Assembly: GCF_001486165.1 (NCBI RefSeq)
Contig: NZ_LN908977.1
Location: forward strand, 443,621-507,620
DNA from: Bittarella massiliensis (ex Durand et al. 2017)
GTDB lineage: Bacteria > Bacillota > Clostridia > Oscillospirales > Ruminococcaceae
Length of the DNA: 64,000 bases
Direction: 5' to 3'
Below the pieces are notes generated by a model that worked only from the letters and a program-made list of their open reading frames with translations, was not told where the DNA came from and did no database searches. Position 1 is the stretch's first letter. The number at the start of each line of letters is the position of its first letter. The translations under genes were made by a program, and so were the position numbers. This document shows, in pieces, positions 46,614-56,387 of this stretch.

Positions 46614-46676
46614 GTCAGACCCGTTCGTTCCCTATTTGACAGCTCGGTTTTTCCCAACAGGTTGACAGACGGTCGA

Positions 46677-46715
46677 GAGGCCGCGCACCCCTTGCCCGGG
46701 CGCGCGGCCTCTTTT
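46677..46715 (+). terminator. Terminator between the minisatellite and transglycosylase
   Basis: GAGGCCGCGC pairs with GCGCGGCCTC around a 14-base loop, with TTTT on the + strand. Confidence 0.65.
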
Positions 46716-46729
46716 ATCGCCAAATCCGT

Positions 46730-47452
46730 CTATCGCAGTTCATCGGGGATGGGGCAGCCCTGGGCGACGATTTCGTCGCGCTCCCCCTCGGTGAGGTAGC
46801 CGTAGGCCACCATGGCGCCCAGCACGGCCCGCCAGCGCCCCTCCATCTGCTCGGGGTTATCAGCAAAGTAGCTGGGGGCCTGGGGTAGGGCGGCCAGAAA
46901 CGCCGCCTGGGCCACTGTCAGCTCGCTGGGGGTGGTGTGGTAGTAGGCGCTGGCTTCGGCGATGCCGGTGCGCCCGTTGCCGAAATAGCTGGTGTTGCAG
47001 TAGAGCTCCAAAATCTCCTCCTTGGAGAGTTCGTGCTCCAACTTGAAGGCGAAGAAGACCTCGGTCACCTTGCGGGAAAGGCTCTGTTCCTGGGAGAGGT
47101 AGATATTTTTGCAGACCTGCTGGGTGATGGTACTGGCGCCCCCCACGATCCGCCCGTTCCAGAGGCTCTTCCAGAGGACCCGGCCGATGGAGATGATGTC
47201 GATCCCTCCGTGGGAGTAAAAGCGGTGGTCCTCGATGGCGACGATGGCCTTTTGAAAGTTTTCCGAGATCTCGCCGATGGGGACATACCCCTCTTCCCGG
47301 CGAAGGGCGGCCACCTTTTCGGCCACCGGCTCCGCCTCCACCCGTTGGCGGTAGTCGCCAAAGCAGGCGACGGAGAAGGCAGTCCCGGCGATGATGGCCA
47401 GGCCGAGCACAATGATCAGGGCGTTTCGCAGATAGCGCAAAAACCGCTTCAT
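46730..47452 (-). CDS. mtgA: Monofunctional peptidoglycan transglycosylase (GT51)
   Basis: A 240-residue protein with one N-terminal anchor helix (about 8-30) and a GT51 domain: AIEDHRFYSHGGID (catalytic Glu about 74), GGASTITQQVCKNIYLS, KVTEVFFAFKLEHELSKEEILELYCN and FGNGRTGI. The transpeptidase domain of bifunctional class A PBPs is absent. It polymerises lipid II into glycan strands at the outer membrane face. GGGGAGGA lies nine bases before the ATG at 47452. Confidence 0.93.
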   Translation of the reverse strand: MKRFLRYLRNALIIVLGLAIIAGTAFSVACFGDYRQRVEAEPVAEKVAALRREEGYVPIGEISENFQKAIVAIEDHRFYSHGGIDIISIGRVLWKSLWNGRIVGGASTITQQVCKNIYLSQEQSLSRKVTEVFFAFKLEHELSKEEILELYCNTSYFGNGRTGIAEASAYYHTTPSELTVAQAAFLAALPQAPSYFADNPEQMEGRWRAVLGAMVAYGYLTEGERDEIVAQGCPIPDELR

Positions 47453-47609
47453 CCGGCATTCCTCCCCTCTGGGGCAGCTCTGTTTGCAGGGCCGCCTGTT
47501 TTTCTTGATTTCATTATAGGGCAAAACGGTTGCCTTTTCCATGGCCCTTTATTACAATAAGCTTACAGCTTTGCCACATATCCCGTGAAGTTTGAAAGGT
47601 GGTTTTACC

Positions 47610-47903
47610 GTGGTCACACACATTGTCTTTTGGAATTTGAAAGAGGTCCCAGAGGCCGAGCGGGCCGCCAGCGCCCGCAAGATGAAGGAACTGCTGGAGG
47701 GGCTGGTGGGCCGGGTGCCCGGCCTGCTCTCGGCGGGGGTGCACCAGAACTTCACCCCCGGCGGGTACGACCTCTGCTTGGTCTCCCAACTCACCGACCG
47801 GGCGGCTCTGGAGGGATACCAGGTCCACCCGGCTCACCTGGAGGTCAAAAAGTTTGTCCACAGCGTGGTCTGCCAGCGCGCGGCGGTAGACTACGAGGAG
47901 TAG
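47610..47903 (+). CDS. Dabb-domain (A/B barrel) protein
   Basis: A 97-residue stress-responsive A/B barrel protein: VTHIVFWNLK at the start, LSAGVHQNF in the middle, and the C-terminal YQVHPAHLEVKKFV with the typical H-P-x-H signature. These small dimeric proteins are widespread in Firmicutes and of uncertain function. It starts at GTG with AAAGGTGG eight bases upstream. Convergent with galK. Confidence 0.9.
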   Translation: MVTHIVFWNLKEVPEAERAASARKMKELLEGLVGRVPGLLSAGVHQNFTPGGYDLCLVSQLTDRAALEGYQVHPAHLEVKKFVHSVVCQRAAVDYEE

Positions 47904-47920
47904 CTGCCAGACAGGGGAGA

Positions 47921-47956
47921 AGGCGGGCGCCCGTTGCGGGGTGCCCGCCTTTTTTG
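47921..47956. terminator. Terminator between Dabb and galK
   Basis: GGCGGGC-G-CCCG pairs with GGGG-T-GCCCGCC, followed by six T on the + strand. Confidence 0.82.
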
Positions 47957-47961
47957 CGCAG

Positions 47962-49245
47962 TTATTGGGGGAGGGCGAGCTCCACCGCCCCCGCGGGGCG
48001 GATGGAGAGGGATCGGCAGCAGTCGGGCCCCAGCGCCCCCTCCATGGCGCTGCAAAAGGGGGCGGCCAGCTCGTTGGGGAGCAAGACCAGGGCGGTCCCG
48101 CCAAAGCCGCCCCCGTGGACCCGGTAGGCCCCCTGTCCGGCTAGCAGCCGGTCGCAGAGGGCAAGGGCCGCCGTCAGGGGCTGGCTGCGGGGCCGAGCGG
48201 GGGAGTAGAGGTTTTGCAGGTAAAAGGCGGAGGAGCGCCCCGATTGGCGCACCAGCTGCAAAAAGGTGCAAAAATCCCCCTGGGCAAGGGCCTCCGCCTC
48301 CTGCGCGGCCCGCCGGTCCTCCCTAAAAAAGTGGGCGGCCCGCAGGACCGGCCGTTCCCCCAGGGCCTGCGTCAGGGCGGCCCAGTTGGCGTAGAGGGCC
48401 TCTTCCTCCACCTGGCACAGCTGCTCCCGGCCAAACCAGGCGGCCACCTCCCCCATCTCCCGGGGGATGGCGGCGTAGTCCTCGGTCAAGTCGGCGTGGC
48501 TGCTGCCGGTCGCCACCAGGCAGAGCTGGTGGCCGCTGTCCTCCCAGCGGCAGGAGAGGGGGGTGACGGCGGGGCGGAGGGGGTCGGCGAAATCCAGCTG
48601 GGCGATCCCCCCCACCGCGCTGGCCACCTGGTCCATCATCCCGCAGGGCTTGCCGAAGTAGTCGCTCTCGGCCCGCTGGCCGATCGCCGCCAGTTCCAGC
48701 GGGGTGCGCCCGCCCTCAAACAGCCCGTTCAGGGCGGCGGCTACCGCCACCTCAAAGGCGGCAGAGGAAGAGAGCCCGCTGCCCGGCAACACGTCGGAGA
48801 GGGCGTAAAGCCGCGCCCCGCCCAGGGCGCAGCCCCCTTTTTGCAGCCCGGCGGCGACCCCCCGCAGCAGAGCGGCGGTGGTCCCCCTCTCCGCCGGGCG
48901 GGGGGCGAGGTCGGAAAGCGCCACCCGGCAGGGGGAGAACCCCTCGGACACCAGTTCGATGACCTCCCCCTCGGCGGGGGCGGCGATCACCAGCGTGTCC
49001 AGGTCGACGGCGGCGCAGAGCACCCGCCCACCCTGGTGGTCGGTGTGATTGCCCCCCAGTTCGGTGCGCCCCGGGGCCGAGAAGAGGCGCACCGGCCCCT
49101 GTTCCCGCCACTGGGCGGCAAAGCCAGCCAGCCCCCGCGCCAGCCGCCCCCGCTGCCGCGCCGCGTGTCCGGGGGACAGCCGCTCCAACTGTTCATCCAG
49201 CGCTCTGCGCTCCAGAGCCTCTTTCCACTGCGCAATGGTAGCCAT
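47962..49245 (-). CDS. galK: Galactokinase
   Basis: A 427-residue GHMP kinase with the galactokinase signature APGRTELGGNHTDHQGG (about 56-72), the ATP loop PGSGLSSSAAFEV (about 152-164), GMMDQVASAVGG with the catalytic Asp (about 204), and a C-terminal VHGGGFGGTAL. In the signature Asn stands where Escherichia has Glu, a common clostridial variant. It phosphorylates galactose for the Leloir pathway. No other gal gene is adjacent. Confidence 0.94.
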   Translation of the reverse strand: MATIAQWKEALERRALDEQLERLSPGHAARQRGRLARGLAGFAAQWREQGPVRLFSAPGRTELGGNHTDHQGGRVLCAAVDLDTLVIAAPAEGEVIELVSEGFSPCRVALSDLAPRPAERGTTAALLRGVAAGLQKGGCALGGARLYALSDVLPGSGLSSSAAFEVAVAAALNGLFEGGRTPLELAAIGQRAESDYFGKPCGMMDQVASAVGGIAQLDFADPLRPAVTPLSCRWEDSGHQLCLVATGSSHADLTEDYAAIPREMGEVAAWFGREQLCQVEEEALYANWAALTQALGERPVLRAAHFFREDRRAAQEAEALAQGDFCTFLQLVRQSGRSSAFYLQNLYSPARPRSQPLTAALALCDRLLAGQGAYRVHGGGFGGTALVLLPNELAAPFCSAMEGALGPDCCRSLSIRPAGAVELALPQ

Positions 49246-49373
49246 TGGTCCGCCTCCTCTTGGTGCCGTTTTTTACAGTTTACGGCAGCGCGTCCCGTTT
49301 GGCAAGTCCCCCTTTCCTTTCGGCCGGTTTCCTGCTATACTAATTGGAAAAACGAGTCGAAAAGGAGCGCATC

Positions 49374-49793
49374 ATGAAAACTTTTATGCGGGAATTTAAG
49401 GCCTTTGCCCTGCGCGGCAACGTGGTCGACATGGCGGTGGGCATCCTCATCGGCGGCGCCTTCTCGGGCATTGTCACCGCCCTGACGGCCAACTTTATCA
49501 ACCCCATTTTGAACGTGGTCACCGGCAGCGCCACCTACGGCCTGGCGGACGTCGCCGGCTTTGCCTCGGCCTTTCTCTCGGCGGTCCTCAACTTCCTCTT
49601 GATCGCCCTGGTGCTCTTTTGCATCCTCAAGGCCGTCAACAAGGTCACCTCGCTGGGGAAGCGGGAGCAGGCGCCCGAAGCGCCCCGGGAAAAGACCTGT
49701 CCCTACTGCAGGGAGAAAATTGCCGTTGAAGCCACCCGCTGCCCCCACTGCACCTCGGTCCTGGAGGAGCAGCCGCAGGAGGCGGTCCTCTAA
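49374..49793 (+). CDS. mscL: MscL mechanosensitive channel with C-terminal zinc ribbon
   Basis: A 139-residue protein. Residues 1-95 are a standard MscL: FKAFALRGNVVDMAVGILIGGAF in the N-helix and TM1, and TM2 near 68-92. The usual C-terminal helix bundle is replaced or extended by a zinc ribbon, CPYCREKI-x8-CPHC (about residues 107-125). MscL opens under membrane tension to release solutes in osmotic downshock. AAGGAG lies before the ATG at 49374, and a TATACT -10 element is at 49336-49341. A kdp potassium system follows, also linked to turgor. Confidence 0.95.
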   Translation: MKTFMREFKAFALRGNVVDMAVGILIGGAFSGIVTALTANFINPILNVVTGSATYGLADVAGFASAFLSAVLNFLLIALVLFCILKAVNKVTSLGKREQAPEAPREKTCPYCREKIAVEATRCPHCTSVLEEQPQEAVL

Positions 49794-49796
49794 AAG

Positions 49797-49833
49797 AAAA
49801 AGCCCCTGCTCGCCCTTCGAGCAGGGGCTTTTT
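49797..49833. terminator. Terminator between mscL and kdpE
   Basis: AAAAAGCCCCTGCTCG pairs with CGAGCAGGGGCTTTTT around CCCTT. It is symmetric and serves both genes. Confidence 0.92.
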
Positions 49834-49850
49834 GCCGCCAAAAGGGTGAT

Positions 49851-50549
49851 CTACACCCGCAGCATCCGATAGCCCACCCCCACGTGGGTCTGAATGTACT
49901 GGGGGGCGGAGGGGTCCTTTTCGATCTTCTTGCGCAGGGTGGCCATGAATACCCGCAGCGAGGCCACGTCGTTTTCCCAGGCGCTGCCCCACACCTCCCT
50001 CGTGATGTAGGAGTGGGTCAGCACCTTGCCCACGTTTTTGGCCAGCAGGCAGAGCAGCTTGTACTCGATGGGGGTCAGGTGGATCTCCTCGCCCCCCAGG
50101 TAGACACAGCCGGCGGCGTAGTCGATTTTGAGCTCGCCGTTTTCAAAGACGGCCCCGTCCTGGCTGCCGCCGCTGCCCCCGTGCAGCCGGCGAAAGGTGA
50201 CCCGCAGCCGGGCCAGCAGCTCCTCCACCGAAAAGGGCTTGGTCAGGTAGTCGTCCGCCCCGGCGTCCAGCGCCTCGATCTTGTCGGTGTCCTCGCTGCG
50301 GGCGCTGATGACGATGATGGGGGTGTTCGACCAGCTGCGGATTTTTTGGATCACCTGAACGCCGTCGGTGTCCGGCAGCCCCAGGTCCAGAAGGATCACG
50401 TCGGGGTTGTGGGAGGCGGCCTCCAGGATGGCGGCTTCCCCGGTGGGGGCGGCGTGGTGTTTGTAGTCGTGAGCCTCCAGGGTGGTGGAGATCAGGTTGC
50501 GGACGGCGGGGTCGTCCTCCACCACCAAAATCAGCGGTTTATTGTTCAT
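49851..50549 (-). CDS. kdpE: KdpE response regulator
   Basis: A 232-residue OmpR-type regulator: receiver domain (about 5-120) with acidic pair EDD, phosphoacceptor Asp in ILLDLGLPD, and Lys in LTKPF; then a winged helix (about 135-230) with LTPIEYKLL and VGVGYRM. It overlaps kdpD by eleven bases. It is activated by KdpD when K+ is limiting and is expected to bind the boxes seen upstream of the kdp genes. Confidence 0.97.
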   Translation of the reverse strand: MNNKPLILVVEDDPAVRNLISTTLEAHDYKHHAAPTGEAAILEAASHNPDVILLDLGLPDTDGVQVIQKIRSWSNTPIIVISARSEDTDKIEALDAGADDYLTKPFSVEELLARLRVTFRRLHGGSGGSQDGAVFENGELKIDYAAGCVYLGGEEIHLTPIEYKLLCLLAKNVGKVLTHSYITREVWGSAWENDVASLRVFMATLRKKIEKDPSAPQYIQTHVGVGYRMLRV

Positions 50550-53235
50550 GCAGCGTTACCTCCTCGATGGGCAGTGTAAAGGAAAATACGGTTCCGTGGG
50601 GGGTGTTGTCGGCCACGGCGATCTCGCCGCCGTGGGCGGTGACGATGGACTTGCAGAGGGCCAGCCCCAACCCCATGCTCCGGCGGCTGTCGGCCACCCC
50701 CGAGTTGACGGTGTAAAACATGTCGAAGATGCGCGCTTTGGCGCTGTCGGGGATGCCTTCGCCGTCGTCGGCCACCGAAATGACCGCCCACCGCCCTTTG
50801 CGGACGGCCGAGACAGCGATGGTCGAGCCGACCGGGGTGTACTTGATGGCGTTGTCCACCAGGTTGATGAGGACCTGCACAATGAGGCGGGCATCCATCT
50901 TTGCCAGCAGGAACTCGTCGGGGAAGTGGGTCTGGATGTGGTGTTCGGCGCTCTTGCGGCTCACATGGCGCAGCGCTTCACCCACCACCTCCTCCACTAG
51001 TTCGGCCGTCGGGTTCAGGCGCATGGTGCCGTCCTCGATCTTGGTCACCGAGAGCAGGTTTTCCACCAGGTTGATCAGCCAGAGGGAGTCCTCGTAGATG
51101 TCGCTGTAGAGCTGCCGGCGCTGGCCCTCGTCCAGGTTTTTCTCGCTCTCCAGCAGCACACCGGCGCTGCCGGAGATGGAGGTGAGGGGGGTGCGCAGGT
51201 CATGGGAGATGGAGCGCAGCAGGTTGGCCCGCAGCTGTTCGTTCTTGGCCAGCACGGCCGCCGCCTCCCGCTCCCGCATGGCGTTCTCGCTCTCCAGCGC
51301 CAGGGCGCACTCCCCCAGGATGGAGAGCATGATGCTGTTTTCATAGGCGTCCAGGGGCTCGCCGTCCAGGGCGATGCCCGCCACCCCGTAGACCACCTCG
51401 TTGACCCGCACCGCCAGGTAGAGGCATTTGGCGCTGCCCAGGGTGCCGGTGCTGGCCCCGGCGCGCTTGTTGTTTTGAAAGACCCAGGCGGCCACCGCCC
51501 GCTCGTTTTCGGCGGTGAGTTCGGCCCGGGGCGCCCCGCCCTGGGCGGGGAAGGAGAGGGGGTCGCCCACCCTGCCGTCCCGGGCGGGGTAGAAGACCAC
51601 GTCCCGCCGCAACAGCTTTACCAGCTGCCCGGCCACTGTGCCGATGATCGCCTCCCGGCTGTCGCAGCGCTGCAGCAGTTGGTTTGTCTCCAGCAGGGTC
51701 TTGGTGCGATAGGCGGTCTCCACCGAGCGGCGGGCCTGCTGTTTGAGCCGCCCGGCCAGGGTGCTGGTGAGAAAGGCGGCGATGAACATGATGGCGAAGG
51801 TGGCGGGGTAGCCCCTGTCGTAGGCCGCCAGGGTGTAGCGCGGCACGGTAAAAAAGTAGTTGAAGGTGAGCACGCTCACCGCCGACGAGACCAGGCTGTA
51901 CACCCGCTTTTTGGTGATGACCGCCGTCAGCAGCACCCCGAGGATGTAGACGGTGATGATGTTGACCTCGGTAAAGCCCAGCCGCTCGAAGAGAAAGCCC
52001 ACCGCCGTGGCCCCGGCCAGCAGGGCCGCGCTCTTGAGCAGGTCGGGCCCCACCTTGCCGGTGCGGCGCTGGCGCACCCGCTTGGCCCGGTAGTACCCGG
52101 CGATGTCGTCGGGGATGATGTGGATGTCCAGGTTGGGGGCGGCGGCGATCAGCCGGTCGGTGAGGCTGGGCCCCCGCCAGGGGTACTTGCGGCGGGTGCT
52201 GCTGCGGCCGATGACGATCTTTGACACCCCCGACACCCGGGCGAACTCGGCGATCTGAAAGGGGACGTCCTCGCCGTATACGGTCTCCACCGAGGCCCCC
52301 AATTGCCCCGCCAGGTGGATGTTCTCCCGCAGCTGGGCCCGGTCCTGCACACTGAGACTGGGGAAGTCGGGCGTCTCGACGAAGAGGGCGGTCAAGCTGC
52401 CCTTGAAGGCCCCCGCCATCCGGGCGGCGGTGCGGATGCACTTGGCGTTGGAGGGGGAGGGGGAGAGGCAGACGAGAATGTGCTCATCGGTGCAGTAGCC
52501 GCCCTCCTCGGCCAGCCGCACCCGCTCGGCCAGCCGGTTGATGCGGTCGGCGCAGCGGCGCAGGGCGATCTCCCGCAGGGCCGTCAGGTTTTTCTCGTCA
52601 AAAAAGTTGACCAGCGCCCGCTGGGCCTGCTCCTCCCGGTAGATCTTTCCCGCCTGCAGCCGCTCCATCAGCTCCTGCGGCTCGATGTCCACCAGCTCCA
52701 CCTGGTCGGCGCCGTCGAACACCCGGTCGGGGATGCGCTCTCGCACCGTCACCCCGGTGATGGCCGCCACCGTGTCGTAGAGGCTCTCGATGTGCTGCAC
52801 ATTGACGGTGGTGTAGACGTCGATGCCCGCCCCCAGCAGTTCGTCCACGTCCTGGTAGCGCTTTTGGTGGCGGCAGCAGTCGGCGTTGGTGTGGGCCAGT
52901 TCGTCCACCAGCATCAACTGGGGGCGGCGGGCGATGGCCGCGTCCAAATCGAATTCCCGCAGGGCGATGCCCCGGTGCTCCACCGTCAGGGGGGGCAGTT
53001 GTTCCAGCCCCTTTAAAAGGGCGGTGGTGGCGGGGCGGGCATGGGGCTCCACATATCCGGCCACCACGTCGACCCCCCGCCGCCGGGCCGCCTGTGCGGC
53101 TTTGAGCATGGCGTAGGTCTTGCCCACCCCGGCGGCGTAGCCGAAAAAGATTTTCAGCCGCCCCCGCTGTTTGGCCCGCTCCTCCCGCCGGATTTGGCGG
53201 AGAAAATCCTCTGGGTCCCTCCTCGTCTCCTCCAA
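50539..53235 (-). CDS. kdpD: KdpD sensor kinase
   Basis: An 898-residue protein with all KdpD parts: an N-terminal KdpD domain with Walker A-like GYAAGVGKT (about residue 32), a universal-stress domain (about 250-370), four membrane helices (about 400-500), a GAF-like region, and a kinase core with SHDLRTPLTS (His about 678) and ATP-lid DDGEGI. It starts at TTG with AGGAGGG seven bases upstream. It is separated from kdpC by about 420 bases and has its own KdpE-box-like site. Confidence 0.97.
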   Translation of the reverse strand: MEETRRDPEDFLRQIRREERAKQRGRLKIFFGYAAGVGKTYAMLKAAQAARRRGVDVVAGYVEPHARPATTALLKGLEQLPPLTVEHRGIALREFDLDAAIARRPQLMLVDELAHTNADCCRHQKRYQDVDELLGAGIDVYTTVNVQHIESLYDTVAAITGVTVRERIPDRVFDGADQVELVDIEPQELMERLQAGKIYREEQAQRALVNFFDEKNLTALREIALRRCADRINRLAERVRLAEEGGYCTDEHILVCLSPSPSNAKCIRTAARMAGAFKGSLTALFVETPDFPSLSVQDRAQLRENIHLAGQLGASVETVYGEDVPFQIAEFARVSGVSKIVIGRSSTRRKYPWRGPSLTDRLIAAAPNLDIHIIPDDIAGYYRAKRVRQRRTGKVGPDLLKSAALLAGATAVGFLFERLGFTEVNIITVYILGVLLTAVITKKRVYSLVSSAVSVLTFNYFFTVPRYTLAAYDRGYPATFAIMFIAAFLTSTLAGRLKQQARRSVETAYRTKTLLETNQLLQRCDSREAIIGTVAGQLVKLLRRDVVFYPARDGRVGDPLSFPAQGGAPRAELTAENERAVAAWVFQNNKRAGASTGTLGSAKCLYLAVRVNEVVYGVAGIALDGEPLDAYENSIMLSILGECALALESENAMREREAAAVLAKNEQLRANLLRSISHDLRTPLTSISGSAGVLLESEKNLDEGQRRQLYSDIYEDSLWLINLVENLLSVTKIEDGTMRLNPTAELVEEVVGEALRHVSRKSAEHHIQTHFPDEFLLAKMDARLIVQVLINLVDNAIKYTPVGSTIAVSAVRKGRWAVISVADDGEGIPDSAKARIFDMFYTVNSGVADSRRSMGLGLALCKSIVTAHGGEIAVADNTPHGTVFSFTLPIEEVTLHEQ

Positions 53236-53278
53236 GCGACAACCCTCCTTTTTTCCTTACGCTATTTTAACACGAAAT

Positions 53279-53313
53279 CCCCTAAGCGCAGCATAAGGAC
53301 TGCGTTTAGGGGA
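53279..53313 (-). repeat. Inverted repeat upstream of kdpD
   Basis: CCCCTAA-G-CGCAG pairs with CTGCG-T-TTAGGGG around an 8-base loop. It ends at a KdpE-box-like direct repeat and may be an operator or a weak terminator for kdpABC. Confidence 0.6.
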
Positions 53314-53330
53314 TTAAAATTTCATTAAGA
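53313..53330. promoter_or_regulatory. Candidate KdpE box before kdpD
   Basis: Direct repeat ATTAAAA-TTTC-ATTAAGA with an 11-base period, the spacing used by OmpR-type regulators. It lies 78 bases upstream of the kdpD start. Confidence 0.6.
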
Positions 53331-53658
53331 TGGCCCGCCTTCTCGGCGGGGGGAAGGTATGCCCGCTTTCCCTGAAGCGCTGGTCTGCCGCCCTGTGCGG
53401 GGACGACCGGACGCGGGCGGCGGCGCGGCCCTTTCCCGATTTTGCTCCGCACCGCTCGGGGCGAACGCCCTCAACCGGGAAGGGGGGATGTTGGCAGCCA
53501 ACGGGTCCGCCCTTCCCCCCGGGTGAAGCGCGCCATTCTGGAAAAGCGGCCCATGCTCTGGTTTGCGGCCTGCCGTCTGCACCCCCGCGCAGGGGGGAGC
53601 TGTCGGTCCTCCGCTCTCCGCCCTGCGGGTTTTGGGCCCGCCCTCTCGGCGGCAGGGA
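53331..53658. other. Gene-free spacer between kdpC and kdpD
   Basis: GC-rich; no credible gene. Several short inverted repeats, but no strong terminator for kdpFABC. Confidence 0.4.
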
Positions 53659-54261
53659 TCAGAGGATGCCGTCCAGGCGCAGATTGACCTCCAGCACATT
53701 GACCCGCTCCTCGCCGAAGAGGCCCAAAAACCGGCCGTCGGTGCAATCTTTGATGATGTCGCGCACCTCGTCCTCGCTCCTGCCGGTGGCGCGGGCCAAC
53801 CGGGGCACCTGGTACTCGGCTGCGGCGGGGGAGATATGGGGGTCAAGGCCGCTGCCCGAACAGGTCACTAGATCTACCGGGATGGGGGTGTCGCCCCGCT
53901 CGGGGTCGGCCGCCCGCAGTTTTTCCACCCGCTGGGCCACCAGCTGCTCATACTCCTCGCTGGCGGGGCTCAGGTTGGAGGGGACGGCGTAGAGCAGCGC
54001 CTTCCCGTCCTCGTCGCGGTAGGTGCTCACGTCCAGCTTCATGATGCGGCCCCACATGTGGCCCTCATCGGTGTACTGCTGCCCCAGCAGCTCGCTGCCG
54101 TAGCGCTTGCCGTCCACCTCGATGATGCTGCCGTTTGCCTGGTGGGGAAAGAAAATTTGGGCGATGCCGGTGACGGCCAGGGTGTAGAGCACCCCGCAGA
54201 CCACCGTGAACACCAGCAGGAGCATGGCTGCCCGGGGCAGGATGGACTTGATTTTTTTCAC
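53659..54261 (-). CDS. kdpC: KdpC subunit
   Basis: A 200-residue subunit of the KdpFABC K+ pump with one N-terminal helix (about 12-34) and the conserved soluble domain: VDLVTCSGSGLDPHISPAAA (about 128-147) and a C-terminal VNVLEVNLRLD. KdpC stabilises the complex and is proposed to assist ATP binding. It starts at GTG with GGAGGG upstream, 42 bases after kdpB. Confidence 0.97.
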   Translation of the reverse strand: MKKIKSILPRAAMLLLVFTVVCGVLYTLAVTGIAQIFFPHQANGSIIEVDGKRYGSELLGQQYTDEGHMWGRIMKLDVSTYRDEDGKALLYAVPSNLSPASEEYEQLVAQRVEKLRAADPERGDTPIPVDLVTCSGSGLDPHISPAAAEYQVPRLARATGRSEDEVRDIIKDCTDGRFLGLFGEERVNVLEVNLRLDGIL

Positions 54262-54303
54262 AGAAATTCCCTCCGTTTGCAGTGATTTGAAAGGACCGGC
54301 CGC

Positions 54304-56373
54304 CTATGCCAGCCCCAAGAGGACCAGCAGCAGGTCGATGAGTTTGATGAAGACAAAGGGGGCAACGATGCCGCCGAGGCCGTAGATAAGCAGGTTTTGG
54401 GAGAGCAGCTTGCCGGCCGATACCTCCCGGTACTTGACCCCCTTCAGGGCCAGGGGGATCAGGGCGATGATGATGAGGGCGTTGTAGATGATGGCCGAGA
54501 GGATCGCGCTCTGGGGCGAGTGCAGCCCCATGATGTTCAGCGCCGCCAGTCCCGGGTAGAGCCCGGTGAAAAGCGCCGGGATGATGGCGAAGTACTTGGC
54601 CACGTCGTTGGCGATGGAGAAGGTGGTCAGGCTGCCCCGGGTCATCAACAGCTGTTTGCCGATGCGCACGATGTCGATGAGCTTGGTGGGGGAGGAGTCC
54701 AGATCCACCATGTTGCCGGCCTCTTTGGCCGCCTGGGTGCCGCTGTTCATGGCCACGGCCACATCGGCCTGGGCCAGGGCGGGGGCGTCGTTGGTGCCGT
54801 CGCCGGTCATGGCCACCAGGTGGCCGCCGGCCTGAAAGTCGCGGATCATCTTCAGTTTCCCCTCGGGGGTGGCCTCGGCCAAAAAGTCGTCCACCCCGGC
54901 TTCGGCGGCGATGGCCGCCGCCGTGAGGGGGTTGTCGCCGGTGATCATGATGGTCTTGATCCCCATCTTGCGCAGGTCGGCAAACCGCTCTTTGACCCCT
55001 TTTTTGATGATGTCTTTGAGGTGGATGACCCCGAGGAACCGGTGGTCTTTGGCCACCACCAGGGGGGTGCCCCCCTGCTCGGAAATCTGGCGCACCACCT
55101 GTTCGCAGGCCTCGCTGTACCGGCCGCCGCCGGCGAGGACATAGGCCTTGACCGCCTCGGCGGCGCCCTTGCGGATCTCGCTGCCGCCGAAGTCGACGCC
55201 GCTCATCCGGGTCTTGGCGGTGAAGGGGATAAAGGTCATCCCCTTGTCAGAGAGACTGCGCCCCCGCAGGCCAAAGCGCTCTTTGGCGAGCACCACCACG
55301 CTGCGCCCCTCGGGGGTCTCATCGGCCAGGGAGGACAGCTGCGCCGCGTCGGCCAGCTCCTCCGGGGCGGTGCCGTCCACCGGGATGAAGGCGTGCGCCT
55401 GCCGGTTGCCCAGGGTGATGGTGCCGGTTTTGTCCAGCATCAGGATGTCCACGTCCCCGGCGGCCTCGATGGCCCGGCCGCTCATGGCCAGGACGTTTGC
55501 CTGGTTGAGCCGGCTCATCCCGGCAATGCCGATGGCCGAGAGGAGCGCGCCGATGGTGGTGGGCGCCAGGCAGACCAGCAGGGCCACCAGGGTGGTGACC
55601 GAGGTGGGGTTTTCGATCCCCGCCTGGTTGGCCGAGAAGAGGGAGTAGGTGTAAAGGGAGAGGGTCACCAGGATGAAGATGATAGAGAGGGCCACCAGAA
55701 AGATTTGCAGGGCGATCTCATTGGGGGTCTTTTTCCGGGCCGCCCCTTCCACCATGGCGATCATCTTGTCCAGAAAGCTCTGGCCGGGGTCGCTGGTGAC
55801 CTGCACCACCATCCAGTCCGAGAGGACGGTGGTGCCCCCGGTGACAGCGCTCCGGTCGCCGCCCGCCTCGCGGATGACCGGGGCCGACTCGCCGGTGATG
55901 GCGCTCTCGTCCACCGAGGCGGCCCCCTCGATGACCTCGCCGTCGGCGGGGATGGTCTCGCCCGCCTGCACCAGCACGATGTCCCCCTTCCTCAGCTGGG
56001 ACGAGGGGCACTCGCACCCCTCATCCTTGCGCTCGGCAGAGGGGATCTTGCGGGCGCTCACCTCTCTCTTCGAGGCGCGCAGGGCGTCGGCCTGGGCCTT
56101 GCCCCGGCCCTCGGCAATGGCCTCGGCAAAGTTTGCAAACAAGACGGTGAACCAGAGGATGACGGCGATGGCCAGGGTGTAGCCCGACGGGGCGTCACCG
56201 ATGCCGAAGAGGGAGAACCCCCAGAGGGCGGTGGTCAGGATGGCGGAGATGTAAACCAGCAGCATGACGGGGTTTTGAGCCTGCGTCCGAGGCGCCAGCT
56301 TCACAAATGAGTCCTTGACCGCCCGCAGGACCATCGCCCGGTCCATGAGGGCGCTCTTTTTTGTTTTTGTCAC
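54304..56373 (-). CDS. kdpB: KdpB catalytic ATPase
   Basis: A 689-residue type IA P-type ATPase: TGES in ITGESAPV, phosphorylation motif DKTGTIT (Asp314), [11 protein letters not shown], and the seven-helix layout of KdpB. It powers K+ uptake through KdpA. The GTG at 56373 is chosen because AAAGGAGG lies eight bases upstream and the protein then starts in the normal place; the frame runs on into kdpA. Confidence 0.97.
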   Translation of the reverse strand: MTKTKKSALMDRAMVLRAVKDSFVKLAPRTQAQNPVMLLVYISAILTTALWGFSLFGIGDAPSGYTLAIAVILWFTVLFANFAEAIAEGRGKAQADALRASKREVSARKIPSAERKDEGCECPSSQLRKGDIVLVQAGETIPADGEVIEGAASVDESAITGESAPVIREAGGDRSAVTGGTTVLSDWMVVQVTSDPGQSFLDKMIAMVEGAARKKTPNEIALQIFLVALSIIFILVTLSLYTYSLFSANQAGIENPTSVTTLVALLVCLAPTTIGALLSAIGIAGMSRLNQANVLAMSGRAIEAAGDVDILMLDKTGTITLGNRQAHAFIPVDGTAPEELADAAQLSSLADETPEGRSVVVLAKERFGLRGRSLSDKGMTFIPFTAKTRMSGVDFGGSEIRKGAAEAVKAYVLAGGGRYSEACEQVVRQISEQGGTPLVVAKDHRFLGVIHLKDIIKKGVKERFADLRKMGIKTIMITGDNPLTAAAIAAEAGVDDFLAEATPEGKLKMIRDFQAGGHLVAMTGDGTNDAPALAQADVAVAMNSGTQAAKEAGNMVDLDSSPTKLIDIVRIGKQLLMTRGSLTTFSIANDVAKYFAIIPALFTGLYPGLAALNIMGLHSPQSAILSAIIYNALIIIALIPLALKGVKYREVSAGKLLSQNLLIYGLGGIVAPFVFIKLIDLLLVLLGLA

Positions 56374-56387
56374 AGGAAAGGCCTCCT

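Noticed and set aside
46376-46639. A Pro/Ala-rich gene across the minisatellite
   Set aside because: The frame is an accident of a 22-bp GC-rich repeat; a real coding repeat would keep a multiple of three.
53331-53658. A small gene between kdpC and kdpD
   Set aside because: Open frames there are Arg/Pro/Gly-rich with no ribosome site and no hydrophobic or domain pattern.
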